Source: CAZGMN01 sp964645765
Lineage (GTDB): Bacteria > Acidobacteriota > Aminicenantia > Aminicenantales > Aminicenantaceae
Assembly (NCBI GenBank): GCA_964645765.1
Contig: CAZYBE010000004.1
Span: 1 to 64,000 of the forward strand
DNA length: 64,000 nucleotides
Direction: 5' to 3'
Within the stretch, counting starts at the first letter, position 1, and the number at the start of each line of letters is the position of its first letter. The position numbers were made by a program, and so were the translations under genes. The notes under the pieces are model-generated. The model saw only the letters and a list, made by a program, of their open reading frames with translations, did no database searches and had not been told where the DNA came from. Below, piece by piece: positions 42,197 to 49,705 of the stretch.

Positions 42197-42714
42197 TCCT
42201 TTTCGCTCTCTCCGTAATGGACGATCTCAGGCATTTTCTTGGGGTCTTGACCGTAGAAGAAGAGCCAATTGTCGTAGGATTCCTGTTCAAGGTAAATTTT
42301 TATCGATTTCTTCTTGGAGGAGCTGACCACTCCAATAATTTGAGGATTATCTACAGATTTAAGAAGATTGTAGGGAACAACCATGACTCTCTGAGCAGAG
42401 TCTGTTCTTTTTGCAGAGACTCCGGCATAAGGGAGGATGAGATTCCATTCTCCATGGTCGGTCATCGGGTCTTTGTAGAGCTTGCGGATGCATTTCTCTT
42501 TGAGCAACTCATCAAGAGTTTTGGGAAAAGCGCCCGGCTTTTTCATCTGGAGCATTCGGATGGCCTCAGCGTATTCGTTTCCTCTGAAGATCAACTCTTC
42601 TTCTTTTTCACGCTGAATTTCGGTTTGCCAGACAGGCACGGCAATAAGGAGCCCGATGCTCAATACAGAAATGGCGATCATGAGCATAATCAGCATGTAT
42701 CCTTCTTTTTTCAT
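42193..42714 (-). CDS. Atypical pseudopilin-like protein
   Basis: About 173 residues from the ATG at 42714 (GGAG 6-7 nt upstream); the frame is open earlier to a TTG at 42777. A very short basic leader (KKEGY) is followed by MLIMLMIAISVLSIGLLIAV, a pilin-like hydrophobic helix lacking the usual Gly-Phe cleavage junction and the Glu at position 5. The C-terminal half carries KLYKDPMTDHGEWNLI, the same DPMT-type segment as the two neighbouring pseudopilins. It may be a minor tip component (GspK-like in lacking Glu5), or a non-processed paralogue. It overlaps lpxB by 4 nt. Confidence 0.7.
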   Translation of the reverse strand: MKKEGYMLIMLMIAISVLSIGLLIAVPVWQTEIQREKEEELIFRGNEYAEAIRMLQMKKPGAFPKTLDELLKEKCIRKLYKDPMTDHGEWNLILPYAGVSAKRTDSAQRVMVVPYNLLKSVDNPQIIGVVSSSKKKSIKIYLEQESYDNWLFFYGQDPKKMPEIVHYGESEKD

Positions 42715-42748
42715 TATCAACTCCGAGGCCAAAAGCCGAATCAGAAAA

Positions 42749-43162
42749 TCACCAGGCGTTATAGGCCGTTCCGTCAAGAGCGGTCTTGTCCGAGCCAGAG
42801 GAGATGTCCACTATTCCTGGCTCGACTCCCAAGCTTAGGTCATCCTCGGTTTGAGTCTCCCAGACCACAACCCAGGTTTCCGAGGATTTGGTGATCGGGT
42901 CGATGGGAATGGCTTTCAGGTATTGTGCGTCGACAAGGGTCTGGAGAGAAGGAGGATATTTCCCTTTGTCCGAATAATATAGGTTGATCAACTTTCTCAA
43001 CTGAAAGAGGTCCTCTTTTAGAACAGCTTCTTTTGCCCTTATCGGGGCTGACTTGTAATAAGGAATGGCCAGCCCCAACAGGATTCCTATCAGGCCCATG
43101 ACGATGAGGATTTCAAGGAGAGTAAAGCCTCTTTTCTCTTGAATGAAAGATTTTTTATCCAT
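42749..43162 (-). CDS. Type II secretion/prepilin-type pseudopilin (GspG-like)
   Basis: 137 residues from the ATG at 43162, preceded by GTGAGGAA. The frame extends upstream but the class III leader (KKSFIQEKRGFTLLEILIVMGLIGILLG) fixes the start. Cleavage is expected between Gly and Phe of RGFTLLE, with Glu5 present. The mature part has AVLKEDLFQLRKLINLYYSDKGKYPPSLQTLV and AIPIDPITKSSETWVVVWE, as in major pseudopilins. It is the middle of three consecutive pilin-like genes. No secretin or ATPase is in the window. Confidence 0.88.
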   Translation of the reverse strand: MDKKSFIQEKRGFTLLEILIVMGLIGILLGLAIPYYKSAPIRAKEAVLKEDLFQLRKLINLYYSDKGKYPPSLQTLVDAQYLKAIPIDPITKSSETWVVVWETQTEDDLSLGVEPGIVDISSGSDKTALDGTAYNAW

Positions 43163-43166
43163 TTCC

Positions 43167-43652
43167 TCACCAATCCTTGTATTTGCTTCCATCAAGAGCA
43201 GTTGCCTGACTCTTGGTGTAAACATCATAGACATTCTCTTCACCCCAGGAATCAGAATCAGGCTCATCCTGATAAGACCTTAATCCCCATTCATAAGAAT
43301 TGGTCATGGGGTCAATGGGGATTCGCCTCAGGAATTTGACAATCTTTTTTTCCGATTTATCCCCTTCTTGCTCTCCTTTGAACTCCACACCTTTAACCAG
43401 GGTTTCTAAATCCGGAGGATATCCCTCACTTTCACCTTCAACTTCTATTTTTTTTTCATCGGCAAGCTTCTTGTAGGCGTCGATGGCCTCTCTGATTATC
43501 CTTAAGTTTCTTCTCAGGTCTATCTCTCTTTCCCTTTTTATGGCCGTCTTGGCCAGGGGTATGACGGCTGCAGCCAGAATAGCCAGGATGGTCATGGTTA
43601 CCAGCATCTCGATAAGAGTAAACCCTTTTATTCGAGTCAAATGCTTGGTCAT
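43167..43652 (-). CDS. Type II secretion/prepilin-type pseudopilin (GspG-like)
   Basis: 161 residues with leader MTKHLTRIKGFTLIEMLVTMTILAILAAAV: prepilin cleavage expected at Gly-Phe, Glu5 present. The mature protein has REIDLRRNLRIIREAIDAYKKLADEKKI and RIPIDPMTNSYEWGLRSYQDEP, the GspG-like C-terminal motif. It begins 10 bp after pnp, so it is probably carried on the rpsO-pnp transcript. Paralogous to the next gene. Confidence 0.9.
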   Translation of the reverse strand: MTKHLTRIKGFTLIEMLVTMTILAILAAAVIPLAKTAIKREREIDLRRNLRIIREAIDAYKKLADEKKIEVEGESEGYPPDLETLVKGVEFKGEQEGDKSEKKIVKFLRRIPIDPMTNSYEWGLRSYQDEPDSDSWGEENVYDVYTKSQATALDGSKYKDW

Positions 43653-43661
43653 TTTCCCTTG

Positions 43662-45824
43662 CTAAAATTTATCGCTGCGATATCGTCTCTTGAAAGTTGA
43701 GAATTTTTTTTCATTCGATGAGGGAGAGCCGTAAGGACGCTGGGAATCCTGCTCCAGGACTTTTTTGCTCAGCTTGATCTTGTTATCCTCGTCAATGGCC
43801 AAAACTTTAACTCGCACGGCCTGCCCCAACTTGAGAACATCCCGGACATTCCTAATCCGGTAAGGAGCTATCTCTGAGATATGGAGCAGGCCAACGAGGT
43901 TGGGAAGAATCTCGACAAAGGCTCCATATTCCTCGATGCGGACGACTTTGCCATCGTAGATTTTACCGACTTCAGCCTCGGCCGTGATTTCCCTTATCAT
44001 CTCCAGAGCTTTTTTCGCGGATTCGGTGTCTGAGGCGGCTATGGTTATTTTTCCACTCTCTTCAATCTCTATCTTGCTGTTGGTCTGGGAGATAATTTTC
44101 TTGATGACCTTTCCTGCCGGCCCGATGCAATCAGCGACTTTTTCGGGATTAATCATCAGGATTATGATTCGAGGAGCATAGGGAGAAATATCCGGCCTTG
44201 GCCCTGGAATCGCCTCTCTCATCTTGGCCAGAACCTTTGCCCTGGCCTCCTTGGCTTTAAGCAGACCTTCTTTGAAGATCTCGAGAGGAATAGAAGGAAT
44301 CTTTAAATCCATCTGGATGGCCGTGACTCCTTTATCAGTTCCCGCCACTTTGAGGTCCATATCCCCGAAATAGTCTTCGTAGCCAGCGATGTCAGTGAGC
44401 AAAATATAACGGCCATTTTCTTTGATGAGCCCAATGGCGATGCCAGCGACGATCATTGACAGAGGAACGCCGGCATCCATCAGAGAAAGGACGCCTCCGC
44501 AGACAGAGGCCATCGATGAAGAGCCGTTTGATTCCAGAATATCAGAGACAATCCGGATTGTATAGGGAAAGACTTCTTCATTAGGGATGGAGTAGAGGAC
44601 AGCTTTTTCGGCCAGGGCGCCATGGCCGATTTCTCGCCTTCCTGGAGCCCTTAAAAAAGCAACTTCTCCCACGCTGAAGGGTGGAAAATTATAATGGAGC
44701 ATGAACCTCTTTTCTGCCCTTTCCCCAAGCCCGTTCAGTCTCTGGACATCTTCAAAGGTTCCCAGGGTGACTGTTGCCAGGCATTGGGTTTCGCCCCTAG
44801 TGAAGAGGGCTGAGCCATGGGTGCGGGGAAGAATCCCAATTTCAATCGAAATCGGTCTGATCTCATCGAACTCTCTTCCGTCAACCCTTTTGCCTTGATT
44901 CAACATCATATCCCTGACCAGCTTTTTCTGGATTTGATAGAAAATGTCCTTGACCTCGTTGATTTTATCTTCATCCTCCTCGGGAAAAGGCTCAAGCAGA
45001 CCGTCGAGGATTATTTTTGTTTCAGTTTCTCTCTCTTTTTTGCTCTTGATGACAATCGCTCTGGAAAGGGAAGGGGAGATTTCTTGTTCGACTTTCTCAA
45101 AGTAGACCTGGTCGGTTTCTTTGACGCTGGACTCTCTTTTTTTTATATTTAGCCTGCTGAAGAGGTCTTTCTGGGCATCGATGATTTGTTTGATCGTCTT
45201 TTGAGCCAGAGCCACGCCTTCAATAATTTTTTCTTCATCGATTTCTGCGCTTCCGGCTTCGATCATCACGATCCCTTCATCTGTTCCGGTAACAACCATG
45301 TTCAGACAGGATTTTTCGAGCTGCTTCACTGTTGGGTTTAAGATGAATCCGTTATCGACATAGCCGACCTTCACAGCCCCGATGGGAGTCGTGAAGGGAA
45401 TGTCAGAGAAATAAAGGGCAACAGAAGCACCGATGATGCCCAGAGTATCAGGCTCATTCTCCAAATCCGCAGAGAGGAGAAGAGCAACAATCTGCGTGTC
45501 GTAAAAATAGTCTTCAGGGAAGAGCGGTCGAATCGGCCTGTCGATCAATCGGCTGACAAGAATCTCTCTCTCCGAAGGCCTTCCTTCTCGCTTGAAGAAG
45601 CCGCCGGGAATTTTACCGGCAGCATAGGTGTTTTCCCTGTAGTCCACAATCAAAGGAAGAAACGACCTCCCCTCTTTCGCTTCTTTCTGAGAAGTGGCGG
45701 AGACAAACATAATCGTGTCTCCATAACGGAGCAGAGCAGAGCCGTCAGCCAGCTTTCCGATTTTGTTTATTTCAATAGAAAGAATTCGATTGTTTATTTC
45801 TAAACTGATTTTATTATCAGACAT
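43662..45824 (-). CDS. pnp: Polyribonucleotide nucleotidyltransferase (PNPase)
   Basis: A 720-residue 3'-5' phosphorolytic exoribonuclease. Two RNase PH domains (FVSATSQKEAKEGRSFLPLIVDYRENTYAAGKIPGGFFKREGRP; and GSALFTRGETQCLATVTLG ... HYNFPPFSVGE), a linking helical domain, then KH (VADCIGPAGKVIKKIISQTNSKIEIEE) and S1 (IYDGKVVRIEEYGAFVEILPNLVGLLHISEI) RNA-binding domains, and a short basic tail. It follows rpsO after 21 bp, the classic rpsO-pnp pairing. Confidence 0.96.
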   Translation of the reverse strand: MSDNKISLEINNRILSIEINKIGKLADGSALLRYGDTIMFVSATSQKEAKEGRSFLPLIVDYRENTYAAGKIPGGFFKREGRPSEREILVSRLIDRPIRPLFPEDYFYDTQIVALLLSADLENEPDTLGIIGASVALYFSDIPFTTPIGAVKVGYVDNGFILNPTVKQLEKSCLNMVVTGTDEGIVMIEAGSAEIDEEKIIEGVALAQKTIKQIIDAQKDLFSRLNIKKRESSVKETDQVYFEKVEQEISPSLSRAIVIKSKKERETETKIILDGLLEPFPEEDEDKINEVKDIFYQIQKKLVRDMMLNQGKRVDGREFDEIRPISIEIGILPRTHGSALFTRGETQCLATVTLGTFEDVQRLNGLGERAEKRFMLHYNFPPFSVGEVAFLRAPGRREIGHGALAEKAVLYSIPNEEVFPYTIRIVSDILESNGSSSMASVCGGVLSLMDAGVPLSMIVAGIAIGLIKENGRYILLTDIAGYEDYFGDMDLKVAGTDKGVTAIQMDLKIPSIPLEIFKEGLLKAKEARAKVLAKMREAIPGPRPDISPYAPRIIILMINPEKVADCIGPAGKVIKKIISQTNSKIEIEESGKITIAASDTESAKKALEMIREITAEAEVGKIYDGKVVRIEEYGAFVEILPNLVGLLHISEIAPYRIRNVRDVLKLGQAVRVKVLAIDEDNKIKLSKKVLEQDSQRPYGSPSSNEKKFSTFKRRYRSDKF

Positions 45825-45845
45825 CCTGGTTCCCCTGGCAGCAGC

Positions 45846-46112
45846 TTATTTTCTGAGGCTAAGCTTCTGAATCAGGCTTTCATAGCGATTGACATCTTGC
45901 TTGCGCAGGTAGTCGAGAAGCCTCTTTCTCTTTCCGACCAGCTTCATCAGGCCAGTTTTGGAATGGAAGTCTTTTTTATGTCTTGAAAAATGCTCTGTTA
46001 AATAGTTGATTCTACTGGTCATAATGGCAACCTGGACTTCTGGTGAACCGGTGTCGTTAGGATTGATTTTGTTTTCCTTGACGATTTTTGTTTTTTCTTC
46101 GTTAGTCAACAA
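45846..46112 (-). CDS. rpsO: 30S ribosomal protein S15
   Basis: 88 residues. Landmarks are [54 protein letters not shown]. It binds the central domain of 16S rRNA. The TTG at 46112 is likely the start (a second TTG follows), with AAGGAG about 10 nt upstream. Transcribed from the promoter at 46142-46170 together with pnp. Confidence 0.96.
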   Translation of the reverse strand: MLTNEEKTKIVKENKINPNDTGSPEVQVAIMTSRINYLTEHFSRHKKDFHSKTGLMKLVGKRKRLLDYLRKQDVNRYESLIQKLSLRK

Positions 46113-46141
46113 TCGTTTTCTCTCCTTGGTTTGACTCGGTA

Positions 46142-46170
46142 ATAGTAACAGAAAAATCTTTTGATGTAAA
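46142..46170 (-). promoter_or_regulatory. Promoter of rpsO-pnp
   Basis: On the minus strand TTTACA (46165-46170), 17-nt spacer, TACTAT (46142-46147). The leader would be about 25 nt, with AAGGAG before the TTG start. Confidence 0.65.
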
Positions 46171-46212
46171 TCATTATTTATCTATTATTTTAACGACAAT
46201 ATATTTTCTTTA

Positions 46213-46241
46213 TTGATGATTGGCGTCTTATATTTTACTAT
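46213..46241 (+). promoter_or_regulatory. Promoter of the membrane-protein gene at 46250, leaderless geometry
   Basis: TTGATG (46213-46218), 17-nt spacer, TACTAT (46236-46241). The ATG at 46250 begins 9 nt after the -10 box and no Shine-Dalgarno sequence fits between them, so initiation at or near the mRNA 5' end is suggested. Confidence 0.6.
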
Positions 46242-46249
46242 AAAAGCAA

Positions 46250-46783
46250 ATGGATTTAAATTTGAGATTAGAGGCGAGAAAAGGGATCGTTTGGATGCTC
46301 TTGGGGGCTAATCTGTTACTCCTCTGTTTGGGCTGGATAGTTGCCTTTTATACTTACCTACGACTTCCTCAGCAAATGCCTCTCTGGCTTAACTTTTTCG
46401 GACAGGAAGTCATCAGGATGAATAAATCTCCGCTGTTTTTTGGCTATCCGCTGGCTCAGACCCTTTTCTTTGTCATTTTTTGGCTTCTTTCGAGAGTAGA
46501 ATTTTCCAAGATTAAAAGCTCTCAGCGAACTCTTGGAAAATCCCATGAAAAACAGTCAAGCCTGTATTCGAATTTGATGAAAGAGATGGTATTCCTCGTC
46601 CTTATTTTTTTCAATTTGATTTTTATCCATCTTCAAAGAAGCCTTATCCTTTTAGCTTATGGTGCGGAGAGAGGAGTGCGCGAGCTGTACTTTTATTCCC
46701 TTTTCGGGATTATCTTGGCCCTTATCCCTATTTATCAAATCAGGGCAAAAATTATGGCCAAAATGTTGAGGTTGAGTGAATAA
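46250..46783 (+). CDS. Hypothetical membrane protein with four predicted transmembrane segments
   Basis: 177 residues. Hydrophobic segments near residues 13-35 (GIVWMLLGANLLLLCLGWIV), 62-80 (FFGYPLAQTLFFVIFWLLS), 112-128 (MVFLVLIFFNLIFIHLQ) and 146-163 (YFYSLFGIILALIPIYQI). YLRLPQQMPLWLNFFGQEV in the first loop recalls DUF1648-type sequences, but I do not assign the family. Divergent from rpsO. Function unknown. Confidence 0.65.
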   Translation: MDLNLRLEARKGIVWMLLGANLLLLCLGWIVAFYTYLRLPQQMPLWLNFFGQEVIRMNKSPLFFGYPLAQTLFFVIFWLLSRVEFSKIKSSQRTLGKSHEKQSSLYSNLMKEMVFLVLIFFNLIFIHLQRSLILLAYGAERGVRELYFYSLFGIILALIPIYQIRAKIMAKMLRLSE

Positions 46784-46797
46784 GGAAGAGGGGATAT

Positions 46798-47142
46798 TTA
46801 TTTTAAGGATTTCAGATATTCTTTTCTCAGGATAAGCTGCCGAGCATATTTTGAGTTGAGCCCGCCCATTGCGCTCTTGACTTCTTCTAATTTTGCCTCG
46901 ATCTCGGCCATGTTCATTTTGTTTATCTTTTTATTCTTCGGCCCAGCAACCTCAGCTTTTTCTGGCTCAGGCTTTTCTTCTTCTTTTTTTGGTGGTTTTT
47001 CCTTAGCTTCGGCTTTCTTTTCCTTTTTTTCTTTTTCAGGCTCTTCCTCTTTTTTTGCCTTGGCAGGCTCCTTCTCTTCTGGAGCCTTTTTCTTGGCCGT
47101 TGTTTTTTCTTTCTTCTCTTCAACCATTTCTCTTCCTTTCAC
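46798..47142 (-). CDS. Lys/Glu-rich protein with conserved C-terminal helical motif
   Basis: 114 residues. The first 70 are a low-complexity Lys/Glu/Ala/Pro stretch, probably disordered. The C terminus (KINKMNMAEIEAKLEEVKSAMGGLNSKYARQLILRKEYL) is a compact helical motif I recognise as recurring in small proteins of spirochaetes and related groups, where its role is unknown. The TTG/ATG region near 47142 has GGAAGAGA upstream. Convergent with the gene ending at 46783 (14 bp). Confidence 0.65.
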   Translation of the reverse strand: MKGREMVEEKKEKTTAKKKAPEEKEPAKAKKEEEPEKEKKEKKAEAKEKPPKKEEEKPEPEKAEVAGPKNKKINKMNMAEIEAKLEEVKSAMGGLNSKYARQLILRKEYLKSLK

Positions 47143-47361
47143 ATTTTTTCTTTGAGTTCTGACGGAGCTCGCGACCTCTGCTGTAGATTATCAGAATTCG
47201 GGCTAAGAGTGCAATCATTTTTAATAGAAAGCATCTTTTTCTGTGGTAAAGGCCTCATAGGGGCCTCCTCACCCTCAACCCTCACCCTCGCTTAAAGCAA
47301 TGCATCACGGATTTGCTGATGCTTCCTTGATCGAATGTCGGAAGATCGATTCGTGCTAATC

Positions 47362-47390
47362 TTGCACAAGAAATTGTAATTTAGTATAGT
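47362..47390 (+). promoter_or_regulatory. Promoter of waaA, leaderless geometry
   Basis: TTGCAC (47362-47367), 17-nt spacer, TATAGT (47385-47390). The ATG at 47399 starts 9 nt after the -10 box with no Shine-Dalgarno sequence, the same arrangement as at nfeD and the gene at 46250. Confidence 0.65.
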
Positions 47391-47398
47391 CGGTGCAC

Positions 47399-48670
47399 AT
47401 GTACATTTTTTATTCGGTTCTTCTTTTTCTCTCTCTTCTTGTTTTCGTCCCCGTTTATTTTGTAAGAATAAGGCTGGGTAGGCGGGAGTCCCTTTTTCTT
47501 AAAGAAAGACTTGGTTTAAAGCTTCCGAAGAGAAGTCCCTTGAAAGAATCCCTCTGGGTTCATGCTGTTTCTGTGGGTGAAGTTCTTTCCCTCCAGAATT
47601 TGGTCAAGACAATCAAGGAAAGACATCCCGGCTGGGCCGTTTATTTTTCGACTCTCACCAACACCGGGATGCGAGTGGCAAAGGAGAAATTAAAAGGCGT
47701 GGATAAAATCTTTTATGTTCCCCTTGATTTTGCCTCTGTGGTCAGGAAATTCTTTGAAGCCTTAAAGCCCAGTCTATTCGTCCTGGCCGAATCTGAATTC
47801 TGGCCAAACCTGGTCAAAGAAGCAAAAAGAGAGACAGGGAAAGTGCTTCTTATTAACGGAAGAATCTCAAGGCGCTCTTTCAAGAGATATTTTAGGTTTA
47901 AGATTTTTGCCAGGAAAATTTTAAGCAATATCGATGCTTTCTTGGTTCAGAGCGAGGAAGATAAGGAAAGGTTGAATAAAATTGGAATAGATTCCGGGAG
48001 AGTCAATGTGGCCAAAAACTTGAAGTCCGAAGTTGACCTGCCTCCTCTCGGCGCGGATGAAATCATGAAGTTAAAGAACAGTTTGGGCATTGCCGCAGCG
48101 AAAAAAGTGGTTGTCGCTGGAAGCACACGGAAGGGCGAAGAGAGAATGCTTCTTGATGCTTATGCCAAAGCAAAAAGCAAGAGAGAAGAGCTTCTTCTCA
48201 TTCTCGCCCCGCGTCATCCGCAAAGGTGCGATGAAGTGGAAAGGCTCTGCCACAATTTTCCTTTTAGGTTCGTAAGAAGAACAAGGATTTTGCCGGATAA
48301 AGAATGGGATATTCTAATTCTCGATACGCTCGGCGAGCTGGCTCAATTCTATGCCCTTTCTGATGTTGCCTTTGTCGGAGGGAGTCTTGTTCCCTGGGGA
48401 GGCCAAAACCTGCTCGAGCCGGCTTTTTACCAGAAGCCTGTTTTTTTTGGCCCTCATATGGAGAACTTTGCTTTCTTAGCCGAGAAATTTATCCAATCCG
48501 CAGCAGCCAAGATCGTTCATAAAGAAGAAGACTTGGTTGAAATGTTTCTGATTCAGGATGAAAGGCTTTTACAAGAAATGGGGAAGAAGGCTAAGGAGAC
48601 TTTGAACTCTTTGCAGGGAGCTACAGAAGAAACACTCAAGGTCATCGAGAGCCTGATGGAAAAATATTAG
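47399..48670 (+). CDS. waaA: 3-deoxy-D-manno-octulosonic acid transferase
   Basis: Transfers Kdo to lipid A, implying LPS. About 423 residues. N-terminal membrane anchor (IFYSVLLFLSLLVFVPVYFV), then the catalytic motif WVHAVSVGEVLSLQNLV with the conserved Glu, ILNGRISRRS-like segment (LLINGRISRRSFKRYF), ESEFWPNLV, VAGSTRKGEERMLLDAY and LLEPAFYQKPVFFGPHMENF, all typical of KdtA/WaaA. ATG at 47399 is preferred to a GTG two codons earlier because of promoter position. Confidence 0.93.
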   Translation: MYIFYSVLLFLSLLVFVPVYFVRIRLGRRESLFLKERLGLKLPKRSPLKESLWVHAVSVGEVLSLQNLVKTIKERHPGWAVYFSTLTNTGMRVAKEKLKGVDKIFYVPLDFASVVRKFFEALKPSLFVLAESEFWPNLVKEAKRETGKVLLINGRISRRSFKRYFRFKIFARKILSNIDAFLVQSEEDKERLNKIGIDSGRVNVAKNLKSEVDLPPLGADEIMKLKNSLGIAAAKKVVVAGSTRKGEERMLLDAYAKAKSKREELLLILAPRHPQRCDEVERLCHNFPFRFVRRTRILPDKEWDILILDTLGELAQFYALSDVAFVGGSLVPWGGQNLLEPAFYQKPVFFGPHMENFAFLAEKFIQSAAAKIVHKEEDLVEMFLIQDERLLQEMGKKAKETLNSLQGATEETLKVIESLMEKY

Positions 48671-48681
48671 CCAAGAGTCCG

Positions 48682-49512
48682 ATGGATAAGCTTAAGAAAA
48701 ATCTGGGAATTATCTTCTTAACAGGGTTGTTGTTCCTGCTGCCCCGAGGGTTTCTCCTTGCTGAAACTCGTCCGGCTGAGAACAAGATTAACCGTGAGTT
48801 CTTAAAAAACTTCGCTGATGATTTTTCTAAAGTTCTCATCTCGCCCAAGAATTGGGGAAAAAGAGACTTCCTGAATTTTTCTGCAGTTTTTTCAGCTGGC
48901 TTGCTTTTTTATGCTTTTGACCAGGACATTCGCAGCTGGGTCCAGGACAGACGGAGTCAATCCTCTAATGAAATCTTCAAGGTTATCTCCCATTTTGGCG
49001 ATGGAGGGATTCTTCTTGGCTCGATCGCAGCTTCCTATGCTGCAGGTGAGGTTTTTAATAGCAATAGTCTGAGGAAAACAGCGCTTCTCTGCCTGGAGAG
49101 CTGGCTGACTGCAGGGTTTATCGTTGAAACATTGAAGTTTGTCACAGGAAGAGCCAGGCCAGGGAGCGGAGAATCCAGTCATACTTTTCATCCCTTTTCC
49201 ATGAGGTCAAGCTTCACTTCGTTTCCTTCGGGCCACTCTGCTTCAGCTTTTGCTGTTGCCGAGACAATTGCCGAGCAATCCAGGGAGACTTATGCTGACA
49301 TTCTTGCCTATAGCCTGGCCACTCTGGTGGCTCTATCCCGGGTTCATAATGACAAGCATTGGGCTTCTGATGTCTTTATTGGCTCGTCTATCGGCTACTT
49401 TGTGGCCAAGAAGATTTGCTCTTTAGACAGGAATAGAGACTCGAAAAAACCTAAAGTCGGCTTTCAATTTTCTGCACAGAACCGGGCTCTTTCTATAGCT
49501 CTTTCCTTTTAA
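48682..49512 (+). CDS. PAP2 (phosphatidic acid phosphatase type 2) family protein
   Basis: 276 residues with signal/anchor (LGIIFLTGLLFLLPRGFLLAE). The three phosphatase motifs are present: KFVTGRARPGSG, FPSGHSASAFAVAET and SRVHNDKHWASDVFIGSSIG. It probably dephosphorylates a lipid phosphate at the periplasmic face, for example undecaprenyl pyrophosphate or lipid A phosphate; specificity cannot be read. It follows waaA after 11 bp. Confidence 0.9.
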   Translation: MDKLKKNLGIIFLTGLLFLLPRGFLLAETRPAENKINREFLKNFADDFSKVLISPKNWGKRDFLNFSAVFSAGLLFYAFDQDIRSWVQDRRSQSSNEIFKVISHFGDGGILLGSIAASYAAGEVFNSNSLRKTALLCLESWLTAGFIVETLKFVTGRARPGSGESSHTFHPFSMRSSFTSFPSGHSASAFAVAETIAEQSRETYADILAYSLATLVALSRVHNDKHWASDVFIGSSIGYFVAKKICSLDRNRDSKKPKVGFQFSAQNRALSIALSF

Positions 49513-49520
49513 ATTAAATT

Positions 49521-49551
49521 TCAAACCACTTCGCCGGAGCCATCGTTCTGG
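49521..49551. repeat. Remnant of the palindromic repeat right arm
   Basis: TCAAACCACTTCGCCGGAGCCATCGTTCTGG aligns with TTGAAACACTTAGCCGGAGCCATC of the copy at 49608-49655, suggesting an older solitary arm in the same intergenic gap. Confidence 0.55.
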
Positions 49552-49607
49552 ATTTCACTGGAAAAAAGAGGAAAGTCCCTTTTATTAAGAGAATGTTGTA
49601 TGGGGAA

Positions 49608-49644
49608 GGCTAAGTGTTTCGAAAACCGTTTGAAACACTTAGCC
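49608..49644. repeat. Minimal palindromic repeat, copy R6
   Basis: GGCTAAGTGTTTC (49608-49620) is exactly complementary to GAAACACTTAGCC (49632-49644) around a GAAAACCGTTT loop. This is the outer-arm pair of the modular family joined directly through the shared GAAAAC/CGTTT words with no inner modules. Confidence 0.8.
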
Positions 49645-49705
49645 GGAGCCATCTGGACTTCAAGGAAATGATTTTATATATTAATCTCGACTTTAAGGAG
49701 AGAAG

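Noticed and set aside
47143..47392. Possible RNA gene or repeat in the 250 bp before waaA
   Set aside because: Only a short CCTCACCCTC-type repetition and a weak AGGCC/GGCCT hairpin were seen; nothing beyond the waaA promoter is supported.
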